NCBI GenBank assembly: GCA_002633005.1
Contig: NMRA01000061.1
Coordinates: 479,357-543,356, forward strand
Length of the DNA stretch: 64,000 bases
Direction of reading: 5' to 3'
DNA from: Phoronis australis
Taxonomy: Eukaryota; Phoronida; Phoronidae
Both the position numbers and the translations under genes were made by a program. The notes below the pieces were generated by a model. That model saw nothing but the letters and a program-made list of their open reading frames with translations. It had not been told where the DNA came from and searched no databases. Positions 37,801 to 49,665 of the stretch are shown here, one piece after another. The first letter of the stretch is position 1, and each line of letters opens with the position of its first letter.

Positions 37801-40376
37801 TCGCCAAAAAAGCGGCAGAAACTGCATCAAACGAAAACGAAATGATAATTTACACAACCTTAACAGCGTTTATTGAGATTTCATTTTGAACAGTTACGTT
37901 ATTAAATGAAATTTGACCGTGTTCTTGGTCCCGTTGTTTTCCCATCGAATCATTCTTTTTTGCTAAATTGTAGTAAAATACACGGTCACGTGACCCAATT
38001 AATTGATTGATAAAAGTCGGGAATCAAATTCTACCGGCTATTTACTTTCTAAAGTGAATATTCGGAGGCGGATCCCGGATTTTGAGTTGGGGGGCAGGGC
38101 ATTCGCACCCCCGAACTGCCAAATGGAATATGGGAGAATTTTAAGGGGGGCCACTGATGTATCTAATGACTTAAAATATGTAGTTCTGTGTATACTTAAC
38201 TAAGTACTCACACTTGTCGATAAGATACTTCCAGATTTTTTATTTTAGAATTAGGTTTATTTTAGAATTAGGTTCTCCCACGTGTGGAATATTAGGGCAT
38301 GTGTTTATCTTTAATTTCCCATATTCAACGTTGACTTGTTGGACACGTGACACGTTACACAATGATCGATCATTTTTTTACTATTTGTTTTACTTGAATT
38401 GGTAAGAGTAGCATTTGTAACACAGACGACAAAACATTTAATGTAAGATGATCATCGTTCCCAACGTGTTGTAAAGTATTGATATCAAGAAAATGAATGT
38501 CAGTCGTCACATTGATGCATTGTCAAATGGTTTTAAGAACCGCTGAGACACTGAAGATTATCTGTTAGTTACAAACCAACGTCTTCACCGTATTTGTATA
38601 CAGTGTCTATACTGGAGGCAGATTTTTTAATTAAAATCACCGTAAGCATCGTCTTGTAGTTGTTTTTTGTGTGGATACTATGGCGTGAAGTTGACGTAGT
38701 AACTTTCTGATCAAGGAGCCAAGGGTCAGGCCCTGCATACATGTAGTTTACTTTCAAGTATAACATTTCTCGCACTGAAAGATGCCACATTATCCGAGGT
38801 TTACAATTTACGATTGTTTGAAGAAAGGAAACCTGGAAATTGTCTCCTTTTGCATTATCAGTTAAAAAATGTGACACGGCTGGGTCTTTTTGTAATCAGA
38901 CGCTAGTCGACATTTCGTATTCTCAAAGAAAGCTACGAACGAGTATATAAACAGTGTAGACAGGTAGAGTCTCGACTAGAAGTAGCTGAAATATTGCCTC
39001 GGGATGTCACTAGATAATCTGGTCTTTGCAACTGAAAGCTAACGTCCAAATGTGAACACCCAACCCCTCCGAACTGAATGTACTGGGACACCAAAACGGA
39101 AGTGATATGATGTATCTGATTGCTCTGTAAACACCTATTGCACTCCTAACGTACTAACATAGGGTGTCTAGTTTACAACAAGTTCAGTTTGATTTCGTTA
39201 GTTGCTCGTTCAAAGTTCGGGTTGAAGTCCTAACTCTTGCTATGAACTTCAATTCCGACCACAGTGTATCTCAGTTCTGAATGGAAACCTGGCCTCACCT
39301 GTTCTAAACTTGCGCGATCGGCTTCTGTTTTCGCCTTCCTGGCTTTCCACGTCCATGTTTGTAACGACACGAGACTTGTTCGATTAAGACATCAGTACAT
39401 AATCAAGAACCTTTCACGTAACTTGTTAAGAAGCCTTTCAACGTATTCGACTCGATAGATTATCACCCATCGTACATACATAGCAACGTGGTATACGAAC
39501 TCAGATAAATTCTACAGGACTCAGCGACCAATCAAAGGTCTTATTAACCGCTATGTCCAATAGCCTTTGAAAGTTGATAAAGCGTGGCATAACTGCGGCT
39601 TTTGTTGTTGTGTGAATTGTGCTTCTAAATGGAACTTAGCACAATACACATATGTGCCAATACATATATCTTGAATATATCTACGGCACACCATACATAG
39701 ACACGCTGTACGCGCTTTGTAAATAGTTGTTGGGAAACTTAAAATGTCGTTTAATAGTGGCACAGTGCTTAGCGGCTATGTAATCAACACGATTTAATTA
39801 CGCGTAAAATTTTAAGTATTCATAATCGAGTATCGATTGCGTAGTCCGGGCAGCTTTATTTGTTCAGGCTCGACAAAATACGAACGTTTTAATTAATTTC
39901 CATCGATATAAAATCTGTCATATAATTAACAAAACTTTTTCTAATACATTTAATTGTCCTTTGTTGTTCATGCCTGTTTATGTAGCTTTGAATTGTATAA
40001 GAAAGGAATAAACTGTTTACGATACTGACTGTTTCCGACCGTAAAACAAGTGCAGGGAAATATGTTTAGTAGACATTTAAGAATTGTTTGTACGAGTTGT
40101 ACATTGACATTTACCCGTGAAGAGAAAAGTACGGTTGTCAACGTTGCCGCCTCCGAATTGAGAATTCTCCTTTTTTATTATCCAATATCCTGTACTGTAA
40201 TCACGTTCTTAGTTCTTATTTGCCGTTTTTCACAAGTTTAGCTGATGCACATGAAATCTGATGCTCTGAGTAAAATCAGACGAAATGAAAAATCGAGGCA
40301 TGCAACAAGTGAAAATCAGCTAGAAGAGCTATTCAACATACTAATAAATTTGAGAACAGCTACGATTGCGCTACCT
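34858..40376. other. Gene-free stretch, part 1
   Basis: No supported gene. It contains a degenerate tandem region (35907-36135) and a short G-rich stretch near 38070-38150 (GGCGGATCCCGG) that may be a transposon end. The remaining open frames are under about 105 codons with no recognisable domain. Confidence 0.55.
35907..36135 (+). repeat. Degenerate ~21-bp tandem repeat (CTTACCAC units)
   Basis: CTTACCAC or a close variant (CTTATCAC, TTTACCAC, CTTGCCAC) recurs many times, often followed about 7 bases later by GCAAAACT or GGCA. Spacing is often near 21 bp but irregular. It appears to be a decayed satellite-like array. No coding role is seen. Confidence 0.5.
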
Positions 40377-40801
40377 GGCGGTGTGTCGTCTATTCGGATA
40401 CAAGTACGAAAACGGGTTTAGGAATCAAGGTGGATTCAGTTAATTCATTTTTCAATAGACAAATTTTCAAAATCCAACTTCCAACATGCTGGACAAATAA
40501 CAAAGAATATGACTCGTTCAAAATTCGATTTGCAATACGAAAAACGAAAATTGAGAATCCGAATTTCACTCAAAGTCATTTTTACATTCACTTTTTCATG
40601 TTGTATGGTACCGTGATTCACTTCAGTTTCTGTTTTTACATATTAAATTCAGTCTTGTTTCAAAGCGGAAGCAAATTAGATTTTGAACAACAATTGTTTT
40701 TATTTTGCAGGTTGGCAATTGGATTTTGACTCAACAAATTTTGGATTTCCAATTTGCTATTCGGGTTTCGAAAATCCAAATTAACAGAACACACCGTGAT
40801 G
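40377..40801. mobile_element. Inverted-repeat element, CGGTGTGT ends
   Basis: CGGTGTGTCGTCTATTCGG at the left matches the reverse complement of the right end (AATTAACAGAACACACCG) imperfectly. Internally AAAATCCAA and TTGGATTTT are mirrored around 40465-40480 and 40720-40735. About 425 bp, AT-rich. Probably a decayed MITE. Confidence 0.55.
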
Positions 40802-41325
40802 ATAATTTATGTATAGAATGATGCTTTTCCGAACGATTTTTCATACTTTATAAAAAGAACTTGGTAAACACTTGTAAATAAACGAGAAAAAGTTATGAAT
40901 ATGGATATTCATTTATCACGGCTTTGCCTCAGGACTCGTGACGGCGGAGTTTCGCCCCTCCAACTTTAGACGCGTCAACAATTTTCCGTTACAGGCGCGG
41001 ATCCAGGGGTCTGGCTCCTTTCGCTCGGTCACCTTTGTAGTGCTACAATGGAAGATTGTAAAGTGTCCCATGTGTGTCTATCCATTACTAAACCCCTTCT
41101 CTGGTCTGATCCAGGAACCTCGCCGGTGTTATTCACCATAAGCTACGTTAGCCAGCACTAGTTCCCATGTGTCTACGATTGTTCATCCATGAACAACCCT
41201 GCCCATGTGGCACAAACTGAGCCACAACACCACGTTCCTTACAATATCTCTTTTTATCGCTCCGGCTCGTCTGCTCACTCAGCTTGTCTGAAACCTGATT
41301 TGCCAGGTTGTTATAGCCCCGTTGG

Positions 41326-41560
41326 CTGTTTGGTGTACCCACTTGGAACTTTATACGATATTTACCCATTTGGCAGTTTGTGCCCATTTTTTGTTTTTGC
41401 TCAACCCACTTAGTAGGCAATCGGCCAATACCCATTTGGTATTATGTACCCATTCAGTACTATGCTAACCTGTGCCACTTAGTATCCGATACTCAATTAC
41501 ACATTGGGTATCGCAAATGTGTTTAACCATCCGGTACCTTCTGTGAAATAATTATCTATA
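41326..41560 (+). repeat. Degenerate ~20-bp repeats (TACCCATTTGG)
   Basis: GTACCCACTTGG, TTACCCATTTGG, TACCCATTTGGTA, GTACCCATTCAGTA and weaker forms such as AACCATCCGGTA recur at irregular intervals near 20-25 bp. It looks like a decayed tandem array. More scattered relatives continue to about 41760. Confidence 0.5.
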
Positions 41561-42900
41561 GACCCTGAAATCCCCAATACAACCTGAAATATATATTGTT
41601 CTTGTGTTGTTTTATTTGTCCCCAATAAACTTCCCCATATACCGTAACCTATTTACTTGTTTGGCCTTGTAATAGTTTGAATTACTACCCTTTTGGTACG
41701 CCAGTCTTCTTACTCAACTTGCCTTTCTTGACTAGGAACAAATCAGTAGGTACCCATTTATCAGAGGTAATTAACAAGTAATAGGCAAGCAGTTGGCCAA
41801 ATGTTTTCAATACACTGACACAAGAAACGCAACAGTAAGGGTTATTTGTCGATTTTATTCGTTTGCAATGACTTCTTATGCTGAGGTTCAGAAATAATCC
41901 GCGGCAACGTTACTGCCTATGTGGCGCCATCTATTAGTATAAAAAACTCGCTTGCAGTTTACGTTCTTCCAAAAGGTGGCGTCTCTGCATTCTCATTTCA
42001 CGCTCGCACACGCACACGCACACACTCTCTCACACACGTTCCTAGTAACTGCGCGGTGTACTGATATTTTTGTGTTTTCTCGATTTCCAATTTGGTGCAA
42101 AAGCATTTGCTCACAATAAAGCTTCCAAACATATATTTTCAATGCCTCGGTAAAAACGCTTTAATAGAGCCTAATCCTCGCTCCTGGATATTGACCCATG
42201 CACAACAGAAAGCAGCAAGCACACTCGTGCCATCAAGACGTAAGAACAAAAAAGGAGCAGTGGTCTATCCCCACCGTCATTGGGATCCAGTGCATGTTAC
42301 TACCACATTTTTCGGCGTCGGTCACCATTTCAATTTCTTGGGCTACGTGAAAACTATCACTGTGCTAGCTCAGAACGACACGCACAGGTTGTATGTCGGA
42401 AAAGGGAGCCAATCTTGTGGTTGTTTTGCTGAAAGACAAGCAGGAAATGAAACGGATGATTTTCTTTTTTTGTAGTTTTATTTTTTCAATTTATCAAAAT
42501 TTTGTCCATGTTAATTTATTCACAACTCAGTATTCATCTTTTGTAGCTTAATGCTGCATTTCGTTCCTATTCAGTGTAGCTGTCAATGCTGAATATTACC
42601 GAAGTGCTTGGCTCATCCTATCTTGAATTATTACGGAATGAGACGGCAACTCCAGTCACGCACGTGCGCTCTTTTCGGTTCCACAATTTTACAGCTGGCC
42701 AATCCCAATAATAGTTCTGAAGCACTTTCTTTAGTCGCTATGATGGTTTCGACATTCCTTTTGGTAAAGGAATAAAATAGTATTCCACAACGCTAAGGTT
42801 GGAGTATTATGAGATCAATTTTATGAAAGTAAAAAAGTTTAATTCGGTTTCCGTTTTTAGCCAGCTAAACTGAACACAATTCTAAACAATACGCCAAAAC

Positions 42901-43066
42901 GCATCCTCACTCAGGGCAGCGAGCATTGAACGCATTCTCAGGCCAGCGAGCATTGAACGCATCCTCAGGCCAGCGAGCATTGAACGCATCCTCAGGCCAG
43001 CGAGCATTGAACGCATCCTCAGGCCAGCGAGCATTGAACGCATCCTCAGGCCAGCGAGCATTGAAG
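42901..43066 (-). repeat. 27-bp minisatellite, six copies
   Basis: The unit GCATCCTCAGGCCAGCGAGC...TTGAAC repeats at 42932, 42959, 42986, 43013 and 43040 with almost no divergence. A first variant copy is at 42901-42931. On the minus strand it stays open and encodes the nonapeptide FNARWPEDA repeatedly, within a 101-codon frame that starts with ATG at 43212. No gene model is otherwise supported. Confidence 0.9.
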
Positions 43067-43350
43067 GAATTCAAACAGTAAGTAGTAACATTTCGTTTTT
43101 CGATCTCAAAATTTGGAGGAAGATGAGTGCAGTGTCTGCCATGGACAACGGGGCCGAAACAACACAATGTGGGATTGAGGATGGTCTGGACGGTAGTAGT
43201 GTTAAGAAACATTTTAATGTTAAATTATGTACGCAGTGAAAAATGTGCACGACACTGGAGTCTTTGTCCCGGTCGAAAATCATTTCAATATTAATTTGCG
43301 TTTAGCTCCGGTCCCCAGTTCACTTCCAAGTGCCCCAGGTTGCCTTTCTT

Positions 43351-43386
43351 TTCACCCCCACCCCACCCCACCCCACCCCACCCCCG
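43351..43386. repeat. (CCCCA)n low-complexity tract
   Basis: C-rich pentamer repeat, about 36 bp. The complementary strand is G-rich with at least four G-runs and could form a quadruplex (inference). Confidence 0.85.
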
Positions 43387-46300
43387 GTCTCCAAAAATTT
43401 CAGCCCCATTGAACCCACTGAATGCCTCTAGCCATGCCAGTGGTACGCAATATATATATCTTATGCGTCGTCCGGCAATTATCCATTTTGGGACCACCGA
43501 AATGGCACGACGATAAGAGTAAACAGAGAGAAGCTCTATATTAGATTTCAATGCTATGGTACAAGGCCTCTGAAATTGTATCTTTTGTCTGTCTAGACCC
43601 AATGGCAGAAAGACCACATTGCAGCTTTATTTAAATAAATGTAATTCTTTTTTGTTGAAATTGAATCTTCTTTATTTCTCGAAGCCAAATATTTAGAGGC
43701 TTCGTCGATTGTTGAGCAAACAAGTCTCTCCCCTAGGGGCCAACCTGTTGTAAAACTCTTTTGAACCGTTCACTGTTTGCGTCAATTTTACACCGCATTA
43801 CATCACCTTTCAAAGTAAGTCAAGAATGGATTACTAAGATTTCACCAAAACTCTCGGACAAAGTACGCGTGATCACCCGTTACTAAACTAAGGTAAGAAA
43901 ACAAGGTATTTCTACCGCATACTAATATATATTCAAGTTGAACAATAGAGCGCTTTCAATATCTTCAATCCGCAGGTGAAATGGGGTGTTGTTTATAAAC
44001 ACGAAACAAGAGCAGTACAAAGAATACACATTCATGACCGGTGCAACAGGTCCTTAGCAACTACGGAACGGCTACTAACTCTTCTAACAGAGTCCATTCA
44101 TTAAACCGTAAATGACGTTGGCGAATAATTAGAAGAAAAATACGAGACCGGGGTCAACTAATTGGACTAAACAACAAGGCAACAATTATAAACCCTAAGC
44201 TAAAAGAGACTGTCGGAAATGCGTAATGAGTAACACAGACATAACGGGATGCGTTGGATAATACGTCATTATTTTTTTTATCTACTGGGAGGAAAACATT
44301 TAACACTGAAGTCTCCTAATTCTGTTCTTTTCAGTAAAAGTAAAATCTTTGTGACAGTGTTGTATGACACAACAAAATGATTAAAAGAGTACTAAGTTCA
44401 CAAATCATGTCACCATTTACACTTCCGGTTTTACGAATCACACTTTTTCGGGAACAACGCACTAGAGCTTGGAAAAGGCGTACACAGTGACATGTATAAC
44501 CTCGTGGAACATTGGTTTTGAGCTTTACAAAAATAAAAATTCGATTCTTATCCAAAATTTTGATTTCTAGAAGATTACAGTAAATGTCTTTATAATTTGC
44601 ATGGGTGTGTTTTGGATAAAGGTGTGTCGAAAACTCAATTTAGAAAATCGAAAGTGGATATCTAATCTGAGGAAGCCAAAAATTCACTTTTCTTGAAGAT
44701 GAATATGACACGGGAAAAAGATTAAAGTTTAAATTATTCAAAAAGTTAACCTTTCTTACAAAACTCCGAATACAATGGAAAATAATTATTTTTATACCTA
44801 GCAACAGATATTTCCTCGGCATACAAAAGCACAGCAACTCTTGGATCACCACATCACCGCTACACAGATGCGTATAGTTACGCGATTTGTTTTATCACTA
44901 CTCTGTCGTGTTTGAATGGAATCAGTTTTCATCGAAACATTGCTACCAAGGGAAGAAAGTCTTTTGTGACTATTATTATTTTAATTGCTAAGCAAACATC
45001 CCCCATCAAGGCTTTCAGTAGCAATAGTGAATAAGCCAAGCTTCCGTAACTCAGTCCCATCGCTTACATGTATGTCTACGACAGACTTTATTTGTCAATC
45101 GCAAAAGGCACGTAAAACTAGTTCATTTCCAGTTCGGTTATCTTTAGTCGGTAGTGTCAGCGTTACAATCAACAGACGGATTCTTGTTGTGATAACAAAC
45201 ATTTCAACGGAAGAACAGTGTGCGTCTTCGGAGATTAGTTATCGTAAACAAGGAATAAAATCCCACAGGTGAGTCCAAGTGATGGTGAAACGGTCTTTCC
45301 AGACGTTTGACTTCATTAAAAGGTAACTTTTTAAACTGGCGGTATTTTCTCAAAAAACATAGGGGGCGTGTGAACCAGTGAGAGATTCGCACAAGGTTAC
45401 GAACAGCCAAGGACAATGTTCTGCAACGCGTTGCCACTCAAATGCTGGGCGACATCAAGAGCTTTGTCGGCGACAGCTGAACCGTATAAAACCGATTCAC
45501 CAAAACACCATTGCAACCTCGAGGGGTAACGAGTTGTATACTCTGTCCACGTCACTTTTTCTTGTGATAATCCCGATCTTAATTTCTCATTGAAAAGCGA
45601 GTAAGCAGCTTTGAATAGATCATTGTTGTTAAGAAAGCATAAAGGCTTATAGCGACACAACATGGCTTGTTATGATTCAGACGGCGAGAGGATTGTCGAA
45701 CGCGTTGTGCACACACAGAAGGCAACGGGAATAAGATTTTAGTCAGAATGATTTGATATCTGTTAGAAATAGAGGTAAGATTCTCTTATTATGTAGCGAG
45801 ATATCATTTATAATTCAGTGCGCGTCATTCCGAAGAGGCTGATCGAATTCTAATTTTCTCGACAAACGTAAAGTCGCTTTTGTCTTATGCTTGTTCAACT
45901 GGACCCCTACCAGTAGTCGGTTGTCGCCAAGAGACGCATGGCGCTTCAACAAGGATCATTCATGTTTCATCGAGGTTATGAAATATTCAGGAATTAGCTA
46001 ACAACACATTTTCATAAAAGCCACCTCGTGAGTCAAGTTGATCATCATTAATCACAAAAAATATCTGGATTCGGATTGTTGTTTCGCGTGAGTTCATTCT
46101 GTGATTGCGGATAACCAGAGATCTTCTATCACCATACAAGAAGAAGATGTCTGATAACACAGTCACTTAAGTTCTGTTTAATAAAGGACGATTAAATCCC
46201 GATTTAACTTCAGAATGGCAGGTACCACAAAAGGTCTTGCCAATGAAACTGTTGTTACATGTGTTCTGAATGACGACAACTGCCCACAGCATTAAATTAT

Positions 46301-49300
46301 TGCATCTGTCGAAGTTGTCGTGATACCCCGACCGTTAGTGAAAACGTGACAAGCCGAATCCTGGATTCTTATCATTTTTTCAACATGAAGTATGTTGTCG
46401 AACTTGCCAAAAGTTAGATCACTGGACTAGCCAATATCCCAAACAGACACTTTCACATTGTTGCTTCAATCGCTTAAGATCAATACTTTCATGAAAAGTG
46501 AACTTGGCTGTCATTGACATGGCCAGATAGCATACAGCGATGATGGATTAAATAACGTTAAGTGCTTTGTGATCTCAACGTAGACATGCACTCCCTAGTT
46601 TTAGGAGCCAGTAACGCTCAAGAAGAGATACCTTGCATTTGTGGAAGTCTTATCACGCGTCTTGTGGTTGAAGACTTGACCGTGAATAAGGTGAACAGAC
46701 AACTATGCAAGTTGGTCACGGAAAACAATTTGTGTTCATTTTGTTGTTCACGGTACAAAATGAAAGTTACGGATAAGTCGTATGGAATTCAGCTGATTGC
46801 CAGAGACGAGGAGGTAGATTTTCTTCCTCACTTATTCCATAACTGTTGGATTGTGGACTTTTCTCCTGTAGAAAATACAGTGTTATGCTGGCGTAGTATA
46901 TTTCTTTGTTTAAAAATGCACTTAAGGTTGTGTCGGACTAACAGAATTTGGCAGAACAATGCACAAAATAATGTAAAAGTTTCTGAGATATGTGGTGCCG
47001 AGTTACTCAGATTTGGACATCTTTTCTGGGATCCTACGTGGCTTCAACTCAGTTGCTAGAATTTCGGCCAATATTGATTTTGTAATACCCAATGAGCTCG
47101 AATAGCCTCACAAGGAAAGTAAAACAGAATTGCGCAATCAAAAGATTCTCATAGACGCTGTGTGTTGCCACGTGCAATGCGCAGCGGGAATTAAGCAGTA
47201 ACGTTTTATTGACTTCCCATATTTCGCATAGAATTGTCGAACGTGGTCCAAACTTTGGTGGAGGATCGGCGAAGTTCACAGAACCGTATTTGGTTGTAAC
47301 GGCTCTTACGTAACCGGATTTAATGCTTCTTTAACAAATTGCTTGGCGTTGCTATGTATTTCCTTATTAACTGACTAATTTCAAATCATCAAAAACTGTG
47401 TGATTATTCAATTTATTGCTTTAAGTGACACTGTAAATAAACTCACATGCATAAATTGCATAGAAACATGGCAAGTAAATAATAACGTCAAACATCCACC
47501 AAGTATTACAATGTGTTTAATTTACATAGCTTTCACGCAACTTGTATTTTTTCAGATATTTTCCTCCGAAGCGAAGTCATTTTGTTTAACCCCCAAAATG
47601 TACAGTATATGGGACAAAAATACAGGTTTAGAATGAGATTAGGAAAAGCTGCTACAGTTATGGAGGCCTATGCCCTAAAACAAAAGTATAACGAGAAATT
47701 AATGATGGCTATTAAGTTACATAAGCTGCCGTGCTTGATAAGTATTTTCTTACACCCAACACCCTCTTCAGGAAAGAAATGAATTAACCTTCGTGGAAAG
47801 AATCCCATAGCCGTAACGCGACCAGACCCCAGTGTGGTGTGAAAACCACGGCTTATTCTTAATTTAAACTTGGAGGTTTATCTGAAATAACCATTACGGA
47901 ATTCCTTTTTGCTTGCTGCCTTTGTTGCAAACACATGTCGGTATTGAATTCAGAATTTCCACGTACCTTGGTGAAAGTAGCAATGGTTTTGAGTGGCAAT
48001 AAATTCTGCAATACACCAGACTATCGGTTTAGGATAATGGCAACGAGAACACTACCTGTGGGCATGCAAATGGGGCTCTGGTCTTCTTGTAGTTATATAT
48101 AACCTGTGGAACATGTAGTTTTCAGGGTACAGAAAGATTTTGTGTTAAGGTCCACATATTAACCATTTTCTTAAAATTTTAACTTTTTCCTTAAGAGAAT
48201 TACCGTTAGAAATGCGTGATGATTGTGTAGAGATTGGCAAAATTTTTCAGTGCTGAACGACAACTTAGCATCAGGCAAAGCGAAATTGTTTTGTTACTAT
48301 TTACAGGAACAATCCTTCGTCCAGTTTAAACAAAAACGGTCAAGCCCTGTAAAAGAATGAACAAGGCAATAGCAATATGTATGCCAGCGATGGTTTTTGA
48401 CAATATTCGAACAAACAATACATCCTGGTGCGGAAGGTTATTAGAAGAGCATTCGATTGTTCACCGTATTAAGATTTAAACAAGAATTGGTGACGGTTGT
48501 CATTCGAGACTAAATGTAATTTTACAATTGTGTTGGTGATGCTCAGAGCATAAAGATTTTTTGTAATGTTTAGCGTACACGTGTAAATTTTAAGTCCGTC
48601 AGCAGCTATAAGCCCAAATCTTCTTCAAGCAAGCGGTCTTTTAATACTACTTTATCGATGTAAATATAGTTTCGATATGTTCCGCATTCAGAAGAGCTGA
48701 AGTGGTTTGTGGGGTTGGGAAGAAATGACAGTTATTTACTACCTGAGACCATCCTCGGCGTACGAAATAAGCCGCAGTGATCAACTTAATAAGCAGAGCC
48801 TTGTCTCAAGCACTAATAAACTGTCACTTCTTTACAGGGCCAGAAATTTTGTCTCTCTAATTTGAGAAAGGGACATGTTGAGACCACTTTCTTAAGTGTA
48901 GTTGGTCCATATCAAATGTTAGTTTTGTTACAGAATGTGGCTTTATAACAACATTGAAACCTCTGTCACTACTTCTCAGTTTGGACTAGGACAATTTAGT
49001 CGACGAGCCTAATGCGTTTACAATGTTAACTCGTTAAGGTGCACTCGAACTTTGAGTTTTCACATCGAAGCATTTGACCTAACGATAACATACATATGTT
49101 TGCAAGTTCTTCCACTTGTGACAATTGTTTCACCAGCAGACACGTGATTTCAGATCCAAATGTTTTAGTATTCAAATCTCTTGTGTAACTGTGTAAGTGC
49201 GCAATCGTTTCGGATAAAAATTGTTTGAAGCAGGCGCACTGGTACGAGGTCTCCTGGAACCGGGGTCTAATCTTTGTAATTGAAATGAAACTCGAAATCG

Positions 49301-49625
49301 TTGTTTGGCATTTTCCGTTCGACTTTTGAACGAACTCAAGACAAGTGTTGTTTATTCTGTGTTTGGGAACATTGTCGTTTATGCATGCATATGAATTTTA
49401 GTTCAAGTTAACATTGTCTTCAGTGACGCCTAGATTCAACCTACAAACTCGAGTAAAGACTGAGATGTCAGGCAATCAAGTGTAAACTAGGATTAAAGTC
49501 TTATCCACGTAACATGGGCAGCGCAGCACTATAAAAGTGTGGGGCTATAGCCCCCCAGCCCCATGTGGTGCACCGCCCATACAGTCGTAAGCCATTATTT
49601 ATTCGGGCCATATAGAATAATAAAC

Positions 49626-49665
49626 ACTTATCTTGAGTTCGCCCAGAAGCAGACTAGAAAATGCC
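49626..49665 (+). repeat. Dispersed 40-bp repeat, copy b
   Basis: Same length and orientation as 30082-30121. It starts ACTTATCTTGAGTTCGC and ends TAGAAAATGCC. The flanks are not obviously alike, so either the conserved core outlived the rest of an old element or the unit itself is short. Confidence 0.6.

Noticed and set aside
42092-42475. 127-codon plus-strand frame
   Set aside because: GTG start, no family resemblance, and no supporting splice or poly(A) signals. Most likely chance.
46562-47059. 165-codon plus-strand frame in the gene-free interval
   Set aside because: Starts with GTG (first ATG at 46586) and has no recognisable domain, poly(A) signal or splice context. Cysteine-rich composition alone is weak evidence.
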